From Chondrosia reniformis (Eukaryota; Porifera; Demospongiae; Chondrillida; Chondrillidae), in contig OX359189.1 of NCBI GenBank assembly GCA_947172415.1, forward strand, positions 3,300,501 through 3,364,500: a stretch of DNA of 64,000 nucleotides. Direction: 5' to 3'. This document shows positions 26,301 through 37,395 of this stretch, piece after piece (the stretch's first letter is position 1; the number at the start of each line of letters is the position of its first letter). The translations under genes and the position numbers were made by a program. Under the pieces are notes generated by a model. That model was not told where the DNA came from and made no database searches. It saw only the letters and a list, made by a program, of their open reading frames with translations.

Positions 26301-26324
26301 GTACTATAGAGTTGCTAATCAATT

Positions 26325-26525
26325 GTGTTGAGCACCTACATGCATGATCTACTCGTCTGTATACCAATCGAGATATTACAACACTTATATGTAGTCTTAT
26401 GTGCTGAATCAGAGGATGATCTCCAAGTTGTCTTGAAGTTACTAAATTCCTGGTATAATGAATGGAGCCTACAAGTTAACAGTCCAAAGATAACAATTCA
26501 CTTCAGACAGGTAAACCAACCATAG
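26325..26525 (+). pseudogene. Reverse transcriptase fragment (LINE remnant)
   Basis: The translation contains AESEDDLQVVLKLLNSWYNEW, with SLQVNSPKITIHF following shortly after, the segment just after the catalytic YADD of non-LTR reverse transcriptases. No upstream palm or downstream domains remain. The catalytic motif itself is not readable. Confidence 0.65.
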
Positions 26526-26811
26526 CAATTATCCTAACTTTTTATCGGTCTATAATCCGAGTTGAAATGTAGCCAAAAAGGCATCTAAAGTGGCACATCA
26601 TCTACTGTATTAGTAAAATCAAGAGCAAGAGCATTAGGAAATCTCCCCCTCCAGATCCTTAGTATTGAGTATATATATGAAGGATTCACAGAAGATCAAG
26701 ATAAAAAAAAAGACAAAGACTCCCAGGATCACTGATGAAGGGTGGAATTCCCAGAAATGGCTGTCTGACCCAGTGGAGAAGAAGATGAAAGAAGGGAAAA
26801 GAAGGAAGAAA

Positions 26812-26927
26812 AGACTCCTGTATCTTCATCTAAAGCTCTCTTTAGGTTTAGTTCCCCTATAGGCTCTTTTTACAGAATAGGCATATAGCATGTAGGAAAA
26901 TGGTATCTTAGATTTTTCATATTGTTG
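26812..26927. repeat. Second copy of a segment of the 33805-34769 element
   Basis: About 115 bp match 34322-34435 at high identity in the same orientation (shared core CTTTAGGTTTAGTTCCCCTA with one difference). The minus strand of the 34-kb copy is open and coding-like; this copy is broken by a stop and small indels. Confidence 0.8.
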
Positions 26928-27469
26928 AATATAATGCACATGGGCCTCTAAGAATATAAATGTTTAGAGGAGGTACAAAATAATGTTATGAGATCCTTTT
27001 TAGGACTAGGGAAGACTGCCCCTATTGCAAGTCTCCAAGGAGAAATGAAATGGAAGTCTTCATACTATCATACTAAACCTTTTCTGTTAAATACGTATAT
27101 ACTGGTTCCATGCCAATAATTTTCCTAATTTTGGTCCACCTAGATATATAGAGGATATTAACTTCCTAGTGTAAAATAAAGTCTATATATATATCTATAT
27201 ATATATAAGTCTATATATATATAGCCTAAATGATAGCTGGTATGCAATCACACTATATATATATGCATCTGAAGTACTGGAACACATGCAGCACAATCCA
27301 ACACTAATATATAATAATATACCTATGTCCCTTTTAATAGTATGTAGACAGGTTTTTTAGATTTGTTTTACAGAAATTAATAATATAGCATAAAACGATT
27401 GGTACAAATTATTCAAACTCTTCCATCATATGCCATACTGATGAGTCCTATATAATAAGGACAAAATAG

Positions 27470-27910
27470 CTGTCTATGCCTCGACCATTTTTTGAGTAGC
27501 TAGGGGGAAACTCTGCATGGTTCCCAGAAAGCAAATTTTGGTTCCGCCCATTAGCTCATTGTACTCGATCCTCAGGGGACATGAGTGGGCCAGGCAGGGG
27601 TAATATCCAGAGTTTAATGATGATGATATTGTACAAATTGTAAATAGTGATATATAGTGGTCTGGAGGCAGGTTGGCCAACTAGAGGCTTGTGAAGGGTG
27701 TCCATCTGTTTAGAACTATGTATTACATGGGGACAGGATAAGAGAAAAGTCTTGGCTTCCCTTAGGTGTGGATGCTTGCCACTTAAGATTGAAAAGGGCA
27801 GAAGCATGATCATCTGTTCTTTGGGTGGCATTGGAGGACGAGGTCTGTATAAGTTGTGCAGCTCTGATGTGGTTTAGGAGGCCACCCATTTTATGTATAT
27901 ACTCCATTTT
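27470..27910. other. Unidentified repeat-like block
   Basis: Overlapping minus-strand frames (27907-27716, 27831-27556, 27680-27474) span a GC-richer block flanked by AT-rich DNA. A 25-bp segment at 27604-27628 is identical to 3860-3884 in an importin alpha intron, hinting at a dispersed repeat. No protein motif was recognised. Confidence 0.35.
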
Positions 27911-28231
27911 TCACATTTTAAGATGTAAATTATTTAACCCTTATTTCTTTATTCTCTAACCAATGTACAGAAGTGTCTCTAAATCTACCTAATAAACCAC
28001 ATCAATCACCAATTGTAATGTGCTTATACCACAAATCAGTCACTAATTAGTTTTTAGATCTATGTAGTTTTGATAACTTTCCCCATTCCAATTCAAATTG
28101 CAAGTTGGGCTGTCCTTACTGATTTTAGTTTTGTATAGCATGTTATGATGAGAATGCTAACACCTGAAATATAATACAGTGTTAATTTAAAATTTACAAT
28201 TGGTGAAATATTAATAATAAAAAATAAATAA

Positions 28232-28270
28232 ATGCGTATATAACATAATATTATTATGTTATATATGCAT
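28232..28270. repeat. 39-bp near-perfect AT palindrome
   Basis: The sequence around GTATATAACATAATA and its complement TATTATGTTATATATGC forms a hairpin with almost no loop. It could extrude as a cruciform. No terminator role is expected in this setting. Confidence 0.75.
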
Positions 28271-28702
28271 TTGGTGGAGTGTTGAAGCCTACCCAGCTTT
28301 TATACACATTTGGCAGGTTTCGAAGGAGCGATGTCAGTTGTCCGCATCAGGGCAGCAGCAGTCTACTATATAAATCACCAACACACATGCAAAAGCAGCT
28401 TAATAAGGAGATCATCTTTCTGCGTGAAATGACAGCCGACAAGGAAAATGATATTCACTTTCAGCTTTTAATCATCAAAGAATTTGGAAACACTGAGTAC
28501 AAGGTCGCCAATACGGAGAGGAGTACACTGCGCAACTTCGAAGCCTTCGAAACTTTATTCATCTGATCCAGCTGCGCTCGATCTGCTAGTAGCTTTCATG
28601 TTTTGCAGAAGAGAGGAGAATTGTGACATGATTGACTGACCTTTTTTCATTGTTATTGTAATGAAGTTGTGTTTACAGAAAATTCAATTAACACATTGGC
28701 AA

Positions 28703-29082
28703 TGTTATATAAGAGCCTAGATCTCCTATTGCAGTTATACACAAGAGTGGGCCTCTTATTGCAGTTATATATACACAAGAGTGGGCCTCTTATTGCAGTT
28801 ATACACAAGAGTGGGCCTCTTATTGCAGTTATACACAAGAGTGGGCCTCTTATTGCAGTTATACACAAGAGTGGGCCTCTTATTGCAGTTATATATACAC
28901 AAGAGTGGGCCTCTTATTGCAGTTATACACAAGAGTGGGCCTCTTATTGCAGTTATACACAAGAGTGGGCCTCTTATTGCAGTTATACACAAAAGTGGGC
29001 CTCTTATTGCAGTTATACACCAGAGTGGGCCTCTTATTGCAGTTATACACCAGAGTGGGCCTCTTATTGCAGTTTTACATAA
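28703..29082. repeat. 30-bp minisatellite, about 12 units
   Basis: The unit is TTATACACAAGAGTGGGCCT followed by CTTATTGCAG. Eleven good units and a degenerate first unit are present. Two units carry a 4-bp TATA expansion, and the last units have A-to-C changes. Because 30 is a multiple of three and the unit has few stops, several frames on both strands stay open; these are not treated as genes. Confidence 0.95.
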
Positions 29083-29083
29083 G

Positions 29084-29713
29084 AGTGGTTGTCCAGACAT
29101 TTATATTTCAATAGTACATTTCTGTGTTAACACACTGTAAGGAGTCTATTTAGTAGCTGACATTTTCCCTCACTAAATTAATTTAAAAGTAGGGTGATAG
29201 TTAAAAGCAAATATATATAATATGCCAGATTAAATTATGAATATTCATGTGTGCCCTACGTAGCATACTACACTACATACTACATATACTGGGATACACT
29301 GACTCAGTGTACTTCCTCTGCACACCATGCACGCATTCGACTTGCTCTATGTGCACCTGTTGATGACTCGCCCTGAGAGGGGTGCAAGGCCTCTGCAGGG
29401 GATCGAGCAGTCCTGGCGTGATCCAAGTAGTGCCATCAGACCGGCACCCTGTGCTTGATACCACGAGTAGTCCAAAAACTGCTAGTCAGCTTTAGCCAGT
29501 TAAACCGCAAAGCGGGAATAGCTGCCCAGGGGTCACCACGTGGAGGCGCTGTCTGTCCTCTCTGTCCTACTGTCCTCTTTAAAACTGAGGTGTCAGGGGC
29601 ATCAAAAATCGGACATCCATCTGTCATATCGTCCTATTCTATCGCATATTTTAAACTTTTCGACCGCGATATATCAGCGTATTGCTTTTAATCTTGTTGT
29701 TGAGACTTTATTC
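29084..29713. other. No supported gene
   Basis: Contains a GC-richer block (29320-29620) with short frames open on both strands, for example plus 29455-29691. No family was recognised. It may be transposon debris. Confidence 0.35.
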
Positions 29714-29833
29714 ATCCCAATTTTGCAGTTTTCTTTCAAGGTATGCTGTCTATGTGAATAGTGAAATAGCCAGTCAGTTCAAATCTTGATATAGACTACC
29801 TTGAAAGAAAACTACAAATCTTAAAATTTTGGG
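29714..29833. repeat. Foldback, ~120 bp
   Basis: The left arm (CCCAATTTTGCAGTTTTC, continuing TTTCAAGGT) and the right arm (ACCTTGAAAGAAAACTACAA, ending ATTTTGGG) are inverted copies separated by a ~50-bp loop. Probably a short MITE; no coding content. Confidence 0.7.
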
Positions 29834-30701
29834 TTATATTACCTGAAAGAAGTAACCAATTCGTCCCCGAAGCGGTGGAAGATTTTGTATTTGTCCATCC
29901 ATCTAATAAGTGATGTCCGATTTTATATGGCGTCCCAATTTAGATGTCGCGCCCTACCTTGAATACCCTAATTTGAGTGTGTCGAATGTAAAGCATAGAT
30001 TAAAAGGCATGCTCGCGTTTTGACTTCAGTATTCAGTATTGAAGTCTGCCTCGGGAAGCCGCGTTTCTCGTTGATGTGGTACGTTATATAAATAGCAAGG
30101 CTTGTTCATTTAGATCTGCATGAAGAGAATCGACGTATGTTTACTTCATAGAGGAAGGCAACAAGGTAGACATGAAAACTGTAGCTTTGAGTAAGTGCTA
30201 AGATTAAGTTTGTAGATTATTTCATGTGTCTCTACCTTATGTAGCCACGAAGGTGAAGGTTATACTAAATATAGTCCCTGGGAAAATAGGTATCTACCTA
30301 GCATAAGAAAATTAAATACACGTACGGTCATAGAGTATTCTATCTAGCGGTCCTAATCGCAGAGCTATATTTCATGCAGAGGGTAGATCTTACAACGAAG
30401 CTATGTAGAAACGCTAAGGCATCTCTTTCTTCCTCCCTCGCTGTACTTCTCTACCTCTGTTCTCTATAATGTATGATGCGGTCTCTAGGTTGGGCAACCT
30501 TTTGCGGGGACTAACCTTGAACGAAAACTTAAAATTATACATCGATTCTCTAGGACGTTTTTGCAAATATTATTATTATACTTCGCGCATATGTACATCT
30601 ATCTATATAATTCAGTGAAGTTGGCTCGTTTGTTCTCGATTCACGTCTCAAGGACACCAAGAATATCCAGCAAAAGTCTTTTTGAAAGACGATTCTTTAA
30701 T

Positions 30702-30899
30702 GGAATTAGGATTTCTTCTAACTGCGTCGAACTTATCTTTGTATAAAGGTTCATCTTAAAGTTTCGACTTTAGGAGCGTCCATAGAGAGAAGTCACTGAA
30801 GAAGACCCCCAGGGTCGAAACGTTTGGCAGAAAGACTGAGAGTCGAAAAACTGCGTCTCTAGACGCTCCCAAAGTCGAAAGATGAACCTTTACAAAGAT
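30702..30899. mobile_element. Foldback element flanked by a 13-bp direct repeat
   Basis: The direct repeat ACGATTCTTTAAT occurs at 30689-30701 and 30900-30912. Inside, inverted arms (AAAGGTTCATCTTAAAGTTT...GGAGCGTC at 30745-30780; GACGCTCCCAAAGTCGAAAG...AACCTTT at about 30862-30892) enclose a core CTGAAGAAGACCCCCAGGGT followed by CGAAACG. A longer target duplication suggests insertion by a retroelement-type mechanism. A diverged relative is at 7972-8105. Confidence 0.7.
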
Positions 30900-31914
30900 A
30901 CGATTCTTTAATACAGCTACGATTGTGCCAATAACCTATTTTCCAGCATGGACAAGATTGTTAGCGTATACACTTTCCTCTTGTCTTGTGTGTGTGGTGT
31001 TTGTGTTCAGTGCATATGTTAGGATTCAGTTCCCCTTGAAGAAGCTTTATCATTTCTTATTTGAATGCTTGAATGCTATATACATTTGCAAAATGAGCTA
31101 GAGAACTGTGCATGTCGCTCTGTCGGTGTACTTAGATGAATTAATGAACATTCAATTTGTTGGTAGCATCACTAACTCTTGATTGTATTATTTTGTGTCA
31201 GTACTGAGGGCCACTAGCCCAAAACAAGTGGTCTGCCCAAATTTTGTCATGAGTTCCTACCATGGTACATGGTGTGTTTGGGTGGGACATTTTTCTGGAG
31301 TCACCAGGACATGCATGCTACACCTGAGTGTGAGTGTAGTATGCATACAAAGGGGCTGGAAGAATGTTACAGACAGTTTTAGAGGAAGTTATAACCTTCA
31401 TATGTAAGTTGCATCCACTCACAGATGAGACAACAGATGACTGCTTGTACCGTAGTCCTGAGTGGGGGGACTCATTTTGTAAATAGGATAAAAGCCATAA
31501 GTGCCAATACCAACCAATTCTATGCAGATACGAAACATGCCTGGCTTACCATTACTTGTGGAATGACACCACATTATTATACTATATAGCAGGAAAATTT
31601 GACGGCATTTTAAATTTGATGGTTATCCGTGATGCCACCAACCCATCAAATTAAAATCCACACCAAATTTTCCCATTACATGGTGTATATGGATATTAGT
31701 TGATTTTAAGTGTCCCAGGTGTAAGGACTATTATTCATTCATATAACTTCTAATATATATAATGCTGATTAATTTATGCAATGCCATGAGCATATGCATT
31801 TGATTTAAGATGTAATCAATCAATCAATACTTGTATGCTGCAGGTTGCCATTGTCTATATAAAGAGTGCTGTCTATTAAGTGTAAATATGTAGCTTACTC
31901 TGTGGAACTTAAAA

Positions 31915-33745
31915 GCTATATATCAGTAGTCTCTTTTATATTGCTGGGGATTTTAACTCCAAACTGGGTATCTATTATAAACAGAAAAACGTCATAGGGA
32001 GACACTCTCATGGTCGCAGGATTGCCAATGGTTCTGCTTTAGCACACTTTTTAGATATGCAGGTACCTATCTACAACATGATTGATTTTGTTCTATGTCG
32101 TCAGTCCCACAAGACCCTATTGCAAGATGCAAGGTCACTGTACATTTGCACCAAGTTGACTAGCGACCATTGCCTAGTGCTTACATGTCAATACTTCATC
32201 ATCTTTGGTGCATGGGGTAAGTGTGCTCGCACCACTACCAGTCCCATTCACTATGGCACTCAACAATTTGCGGAGCCCACAGTACGTATCAAATACCAAC
32301 TACATCTTGCTCAGCATATTGCAGGCCTACAACTAAATGGCAAACTAGCATAGGAACAACGGCAACACATCACAGATGCAAAACATTCTGCTGCAAAATC
32401 TGCCATTGGGACTGTCTCCCTAAACCAACACTGTAAATATCAGTTCTGCCCAGATCTGGCACAGATGTCTGCTAAGCAAAGAGACCTACCCCTATGCATC
32501 AATAACACCGCTGATGATCAGCAATGTCAACAGCTCAAACAGCAATGCAACAGTGTGCTCCATGCATGCCATGAGAAGAAAGGCTCTTGCTAATGCATCA
32601 GCAAAACTGGATAAGTGTGCAGCTGAAGTGGGGAGGCTGCACGATGGAGCCAGGGTGTTTCTTGCAGTTTGCCCTCTCTGTAAAAGACCATACTTGCAGA
32701 CAATGGTACACAATGAGCATGGTCGCACTGTAGAAGATTCAGTACAAATATATAGGCAGATGAGTCACTGAGTATTTTGGTCAGCAGTTCCGAGAAAATT
32801 TGATAATTGGACTTCCACCATTCAAGGGTGACATTCAACCACTTGAGCATTCAAGTGAGGTGAATATTGCAATACAGCAGCTTAACAGGCAGCAATATTC
32901 AACCAAGCACTGGAACACCATCAATTACTTGAACTGGGCCATGGAATATTGATACTGTTGCAGAAGCCTGTAAAGCCAAATGGAGCTTTATTAAGCCTGA
33001 GACCATTAGTATTGCTTACCACCCTATGCAAGGTACTGTCTTGGTGGTATTGTTGTGAATTTCAAACAAAGTAGATGCTTATGTCTCAGCAGAATAGAGT
33101 GGTTTTTGGCATGGCAGAGGCACTACTGATGTTGTGTTTGTTGGATGGCTGCTAAATTTCAAAGATATCAGGAGGCCATGGAAATTTTGGGAATAGACAT
33201 GAGTATGGCATTTGACACCATCAGACGTGACAGATTAATGCACATCCTGTGATGACTCAGAACTACATATGATCTGCCTCCTATAGCAGACACAACCCTG
33301 GAACCATGTTGGCTTAGGGGCAATGTGCAGCATTTAACACCACCATTGGCACCCCCAAGGAGATAGCCTGTCACCTGTGCTGTTCATTGTGTGCCTAGAA
33401 GCAGCCTTGCGTGATCTACAACAAATGATACCACAGCGCCCTCAAACAGACACATATATATAGACCTTTCCCTAGATATTGCCTATGCAGATGATGTGGA
33501 CTTTGTGAGCCACAGCCGTACCTTCCTTGATCAGATGGAGAGGATAATACCAACATGTCTGAGACACTGGTTGTTGTACTCCACAATTCTGCCACTCGGT
33601 CAGTCTCTCGTCTCAAGGAGGTCCTTGCGTTGATAACAAGGAAAGAAACTTGGATCCCTACTGGGAGATGCAGAAGATGTTGCTTGCAGGAAGCAGCTGA
33701 CTCTGGTGGCATTCCACCAGATGTGGACACAGTCTGTAACACTTA
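31915..33745 (+). pseudogene. Degraded LINE: endonuclease and reverse transcriptase fragments
   Basis: An apurinic-endonuclease segment is readable near 31940-32190: a GDFNSKLG-like motif, then IGRHSHGRRIANGSALAHF, then the closing SDHCLVLT. Further on, RT pieces appear: SMAFDTIRRDRLMHIL (motif A region, near 33200) and AYADDVDFVSHS (catalytic YADD, near 33480). These are in different frames with many stops and indels, so the copy is dead. The order and strand fit a single non-LTR element. Confidence 0.75.
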
Positions 33746-33804
33746 TATATATATTTTGTACACTATAATTTGGCATTTACTATATACATGCAAGGAATAT
33801 CATA

Positions 33805-34769
33805 CAGTAAAACCTCTAATAGCGGACTCTCCGAAAAGCGGACAACCTCTGTACAGCGGACAAATCTTACGCCCCCGATTGACTTTCTTGTAGAACTAGT
33901 ACATTTCGAACCTCCGAGTAGCGGCACCTCCGAACTCCAGACAACGGACACTGACCTAGCCTCAGACTGATCTCTGACAATACATACTGACCTCTGAAAG
34001 CGGCGGACAGTTAAACTAAAGACAAGACGAAACTAATACAATAAAACAGTAATAGTACAGTGAACAACATTAATGTAAGTCATAAGTATCTAGCTACATA
34101 AAATAGCTACAGATGTCCAGCGGATCGTACTGGGTCAACAAATTTCTTCATTTTATCAATGTGGGCCCTGGGTCCATACAAACGGTAGGTACATGGGACC
34201 TCCTGTCCATACCCAGCTCCTCGGTTGACTTTGTCTCCAGTGACCTCAGCAAAACCCTTGTTGACATCCCTCCTCAGAAATGCTGACACCTTTGGCGCTA
34301 CATTGTAAGGAATATATATGCCTACTCCTGTATCTTCATCCAAAGCTCTCTTCAGGTTTAGTTCCCCTATTGGCTCTTTTACAGAATAGGCATAGCATGT
34401 AGAAAAATGGTAGCTTAGATTTTTCATGTTAAAGAAGCTCTGACAGTAGGGTCTGTTGTAGACAACGTTTCAAGTTTACAACTAGCAGCGGCCAGACAAA
34501 CCATCCTCACCTCCTGGCTCAGTAGTGTTAACAATTGATGTTTTCATTTATCTACTGTAACATGCATGTATTTGTCATGTACTTCTGAAACTTTTGTTAA
34601 AATTATTTAACATAAAAGTTATTATCATTATATATGTATGATTTTATTATGATATCACATTTCAAGGACATGCTAGTAGGTTTTAGGCAAACCTCTGAGA
34701 AGAGGACAACCTCTCTACAAAGGACAAATCGCCCGTCCCCAATATGTCCTTTGTTCAGAGGTTTTACTG
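33805..34769. mobile_element. Tigger/pogo-like element, 965 bp, with an internal ORF
   Basis: The left end CAGTAAAACCTCTAATAGCG and the right end, whose complement begins CAGTAAAACCTCTGAACAAA, are inverted repeats over 13 bp. Both are bounded by TA (33803-33804, 34770-34771). Subterminal copies of the motif (A)ACCTCT..ACA..GGACAA recur inside both ends in direct orientation. No DDE transposase is readable. The middle carries a minus-strand ORF (34427-34107). Confidence 0.85.
34107..34427 (-). CDS. Unrecognised ORF inside the Tigger-like element
   Basis: An uninterrupted 106-codon frame starting MKNLSYHFSTCYAYSVKEP and containing GELNLKRALDEDTGVGIYIP and GPRAHIDKMKKFVDP. I do not recognise it; it is not obviously a pogo transposase. 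Its 5' third matches 26812-26927, so it belongs to a sequence found at least twice. It could be a captured host exon or a fragment of the autonomous element's protein. Confidence 0.4.
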   Translation of the reverse strand: MKNLSYHFSTCYAYSVKEPIGELNLKRALDEDTGVGIYIPYNVAPKVSAFLRRDVNKGFAEVTGDKVNRGAGYGQEVPCTYRLYGPRAHIDKMKKFVDPVRSAGHL

Positions 34770-35330
34770 TATATTAAAAATCATATATATGTATACATTT
34801 CCCAGTAGAGTACCCAAGCATATTAATAACCAGCTATCCAGCCTAACAAAGAATTATATATATATATATAAAGCTACCATGAGTTTCTTATCTTGTAAAC
34901 AAATTATATATATATAGGTGGAGTTTCTTATGCTTTGATGATATCAAGTGTAATTGTGATGTTTGCACCAGAAAGCAAAGGTTGCAGGTAAGTTCAATAT
35001 TAATTTAATATATAAAATCTGTGTTCTATACAGTCTACAATTATAATACAAAAATTGAAATATGGAGGTTGTCTCAATTATGACCAATCAACTTATATCT
35101 TTAAGATCATCCGAAAGGCCTATTATATGAGACAAAAACAACAAACAACATATTATATATATACGTATATATATAAATGAAAATAACAATTGTTACAGTG
35201 AAAAACTTGTTAAACTCACTCTGAAAGGAAAAGGCCTAGATGTCCCATACAATAAAATACTAGGTGAATATAATACTTGAAATAATTAAAAAAATATAGG
35301 AAATGCATTGTATATACATATATATATATA

Positions 35331-36480
35331 TATAAGTGCAAGTTACAATATACTAAGGTAATCTAATATAAATAAATAATGTAATTAAATAATTCATATG
35401 GCTTCAAGAAAGGATCTAGAAACAAAATGGGCATATCATCATAAAGTATAGGGTAAAAAGCTTGCTTTAAATTAGGGGTTTCTTATTTAGGCCTCCATTT
35501 GTTAGAAAACGGAGGACAAAGTCTGCATATAAAAGGCCTTAGGACTATAGAAAACCTATGGAAAATTTATATTCAAACCATGTGTTATATTAATAAAAAA
35601 TTTTAATTTGTCAGATAACTGTGAAACCAACATATATCATGGTACATGTGCATAGGAAACGTCTGGCGAAGTTTTGCTTAATTAAATGAGCAAAATAATC
35701 AAGATAATAATGAAAAATTCAAGGTTACGATTGCACAACCTGATGATGTATTATGATGTTTCTCTAGTGTGTCACCAACACCTCTCGTATGTCGCTCCGT
35801 AAACATTAAGTGAAACAAAACATTTAGTTGCGAAAACGTCACCGCCTCGTTGCTAAAGAAGATCATCCCTTTTATGAATGGCTATGACAAGTCGACGTTC
35901 TCCTACGAGAAAGATAGCAAAGGTTAGATAAAGCGTATTGGTTATATATGATTGCTTGCATGCATTCACATATATAAACAACAGGGTTAGAGATGATTTG
36001 GTAACTTTCACACAGGGGACATTGTTCATGAAATAAATTAAAGGCCCCAGCCTTTATGTCCCTGTGTTCCAATTACCAAATCGTCTCTAACCCTGTTTTT
36101 TTGTGAATGCATGCAAGCAACCAACGGTACTCCTAGCTCACACTCAAGGCAAGTCAAATCTGCGGTGAGTATTAGCTGAGACCCCCTGCATGAGACTGGA
36201 ATTTTGCTGCATGATAATGGCATGCAGATGATCATCTTCAGTCTATACTAAGGTGTGAAAAGGTAATTGGAAGGCCATGTGTTTAACCTTATATGATCTG
36301 TAGAGACTACTATTCTGTATGCAGCAGTTGAGAATTTCAGTGTGGCTAAAGTCTTGTAGCGTTTAATATACCTGATTGTGATTATTTTAGGAATCATTTG
36401 CATCCGTATTATATTATATACCTCAATGTGATTATCTTGGGAGTCACTTGCATCCGTGTATAAATTTGTAACTTGCACTG
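35331..36480. repeat. Long dispersed repeat, copy A (~1.15 kb)
   Basis: Collinear with 39650-40620. Shared blocks include AGTTACAATATACTAAGGTA, GGCCTCCATTTGTTAGAAAA, GAGGACAAAGTCTGCATATA, CAGTCTATACTAAGGTGTGA and TTTGTAACTTGCACTGTGTA. It contains a 118-bp hairpin at 35980-36097 (arms beginning AACAGGGTTAGAGA). Copy A is longer between the first and second blocks. No convincing protein is encoded. Confidence 0.85.
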
Positions 36481-36599
36481 TGTAGTACTTGATTGTATTT
36501 AAACATGCATAATATATAACAATATATATATATATATATATACTCCATTGCCGGGGTAACCGCCTGTGTATATATTTCGTAACCGGGATATAACAGGAT

Positions 36600-36845
36600 T
36601 TAAGAAGCTATAAACTGCACCGGCTTATTAAATCCTGTTATATCCCTGCCCAAATATGGTAAACTAAGACGTTCCTTCTTGGGGGGTGGACAATTCTCCT
36701 TACATTTAGGACAGTTTGAGTAGTCAGGGCAAGAGCATTCTATGAAGTCATCAGCGTTTAAGCAAAACCAACCAGACGCTAAATGAGCCATCCTGAAAGT
36801 CCCGTCAAAATAACGATAAGAAGCGACGGAGTATATATCACTCAT
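36600..36845 (-). CDS. Small Cys-rich ORF between inverted repeats
   Basis: An 81-codon frame beginning MSDIYSVASYRYFDGTFRMA and containing ECSCPDYSNCPKCKENCPPP, a cluster of six Cys that could bind zinc. Its stop codon lies in a hairpin (GGGATATAACAGGATTTA with its complement near 36630-36648), and its start abuts a 33-bp inverted repeat pair (36844-36876 with 36922-36954). The arrangement suggests a gene carried by a small mobile element. Function unknown. Confidence 0.4.
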   Translation of the reverse strand: MSDIYSVASYRYFDGTFRMAHLASGWFCLNADDFIECSCPDYSNCPKCKENCPPPKKERLSLPYLGRDITGFNKPVQFIAS

Positions 36846-36954
36846 ACCACGGCGTTTAGGTGTATATGGGTTTTATACGTACAAGTCACGAGGGCACATT
36901 AGCACCTGAGGGTGGGTACATATAAAACCCATCTACACCTCAACGCCATGGTAT
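36844..36954. repeat. 33-bp inverted repeat pair with ~45-bp spacer
   Basis: The arms ATACCACGGCGTTTAGGTGT(...GGGTTTTAT) and ATAAAACCCATCTACACCTC(...GGTAT) pair with only three mismatches. Together with the hairpin at 36586-36648 they bracket the Cys-rich ORF. Confidence 0.85.
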
Positions 36955-37395
36955 AACTAATACATATTAATATATATACACACTACTTCCCCAAAACATT
37001 TGGTATAATGGCTTATATCTATGAGAGTATCATTGTTAGCTCACTTTTCTCTCTACTATGCATCCCAATTTGTCTTCTCTTTGTCATTTTTGCAATATAT
37101 TTTAAATAAAAGCAGAAATTTTACTTGATGAAATATATATATATTAAACTTGATGAAATCAGTTTTTGGTTTGTATATATGTATTTATTAAAATCTATAT
37201 GCAATGTGGTCACATGGTTCTCCCTAAAGCCTGTGAATTATCATTATATATGTCAATGTATATATTCATTAACACCTAATATAACAATGATGTAATTGAA
37301 TATTAGAGGCATTTATACCCGGTATATGCTTTTCTAATTTTCAAACATCTTTGGTACTCTACATCATTTGCTAAATATATTAAATCCCAACGATG

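Noticed and set aside
28653..29140. Long repetitive ORFs on both strands in the minisatellite
   Set aside because: They arise from a 30-bp unit without stops; all frames give low-complexity peptides with no independent evidence of coding.
30170..30192. Signal-peptide first exon of the EMI/EGF gene (MKTVALS..)
   Set aside because: Too short, followed by a GTAAGT donor only by pattern, and over 11 kb from the first supported EMI exon.
30790..30880. Active hammerhead ribozyme
   Set aside because: The core is suggestive, but extra nucleotides between stem I and the CUGA box and an unpaired A at stem II prevent a firm call; kept only as a finding.
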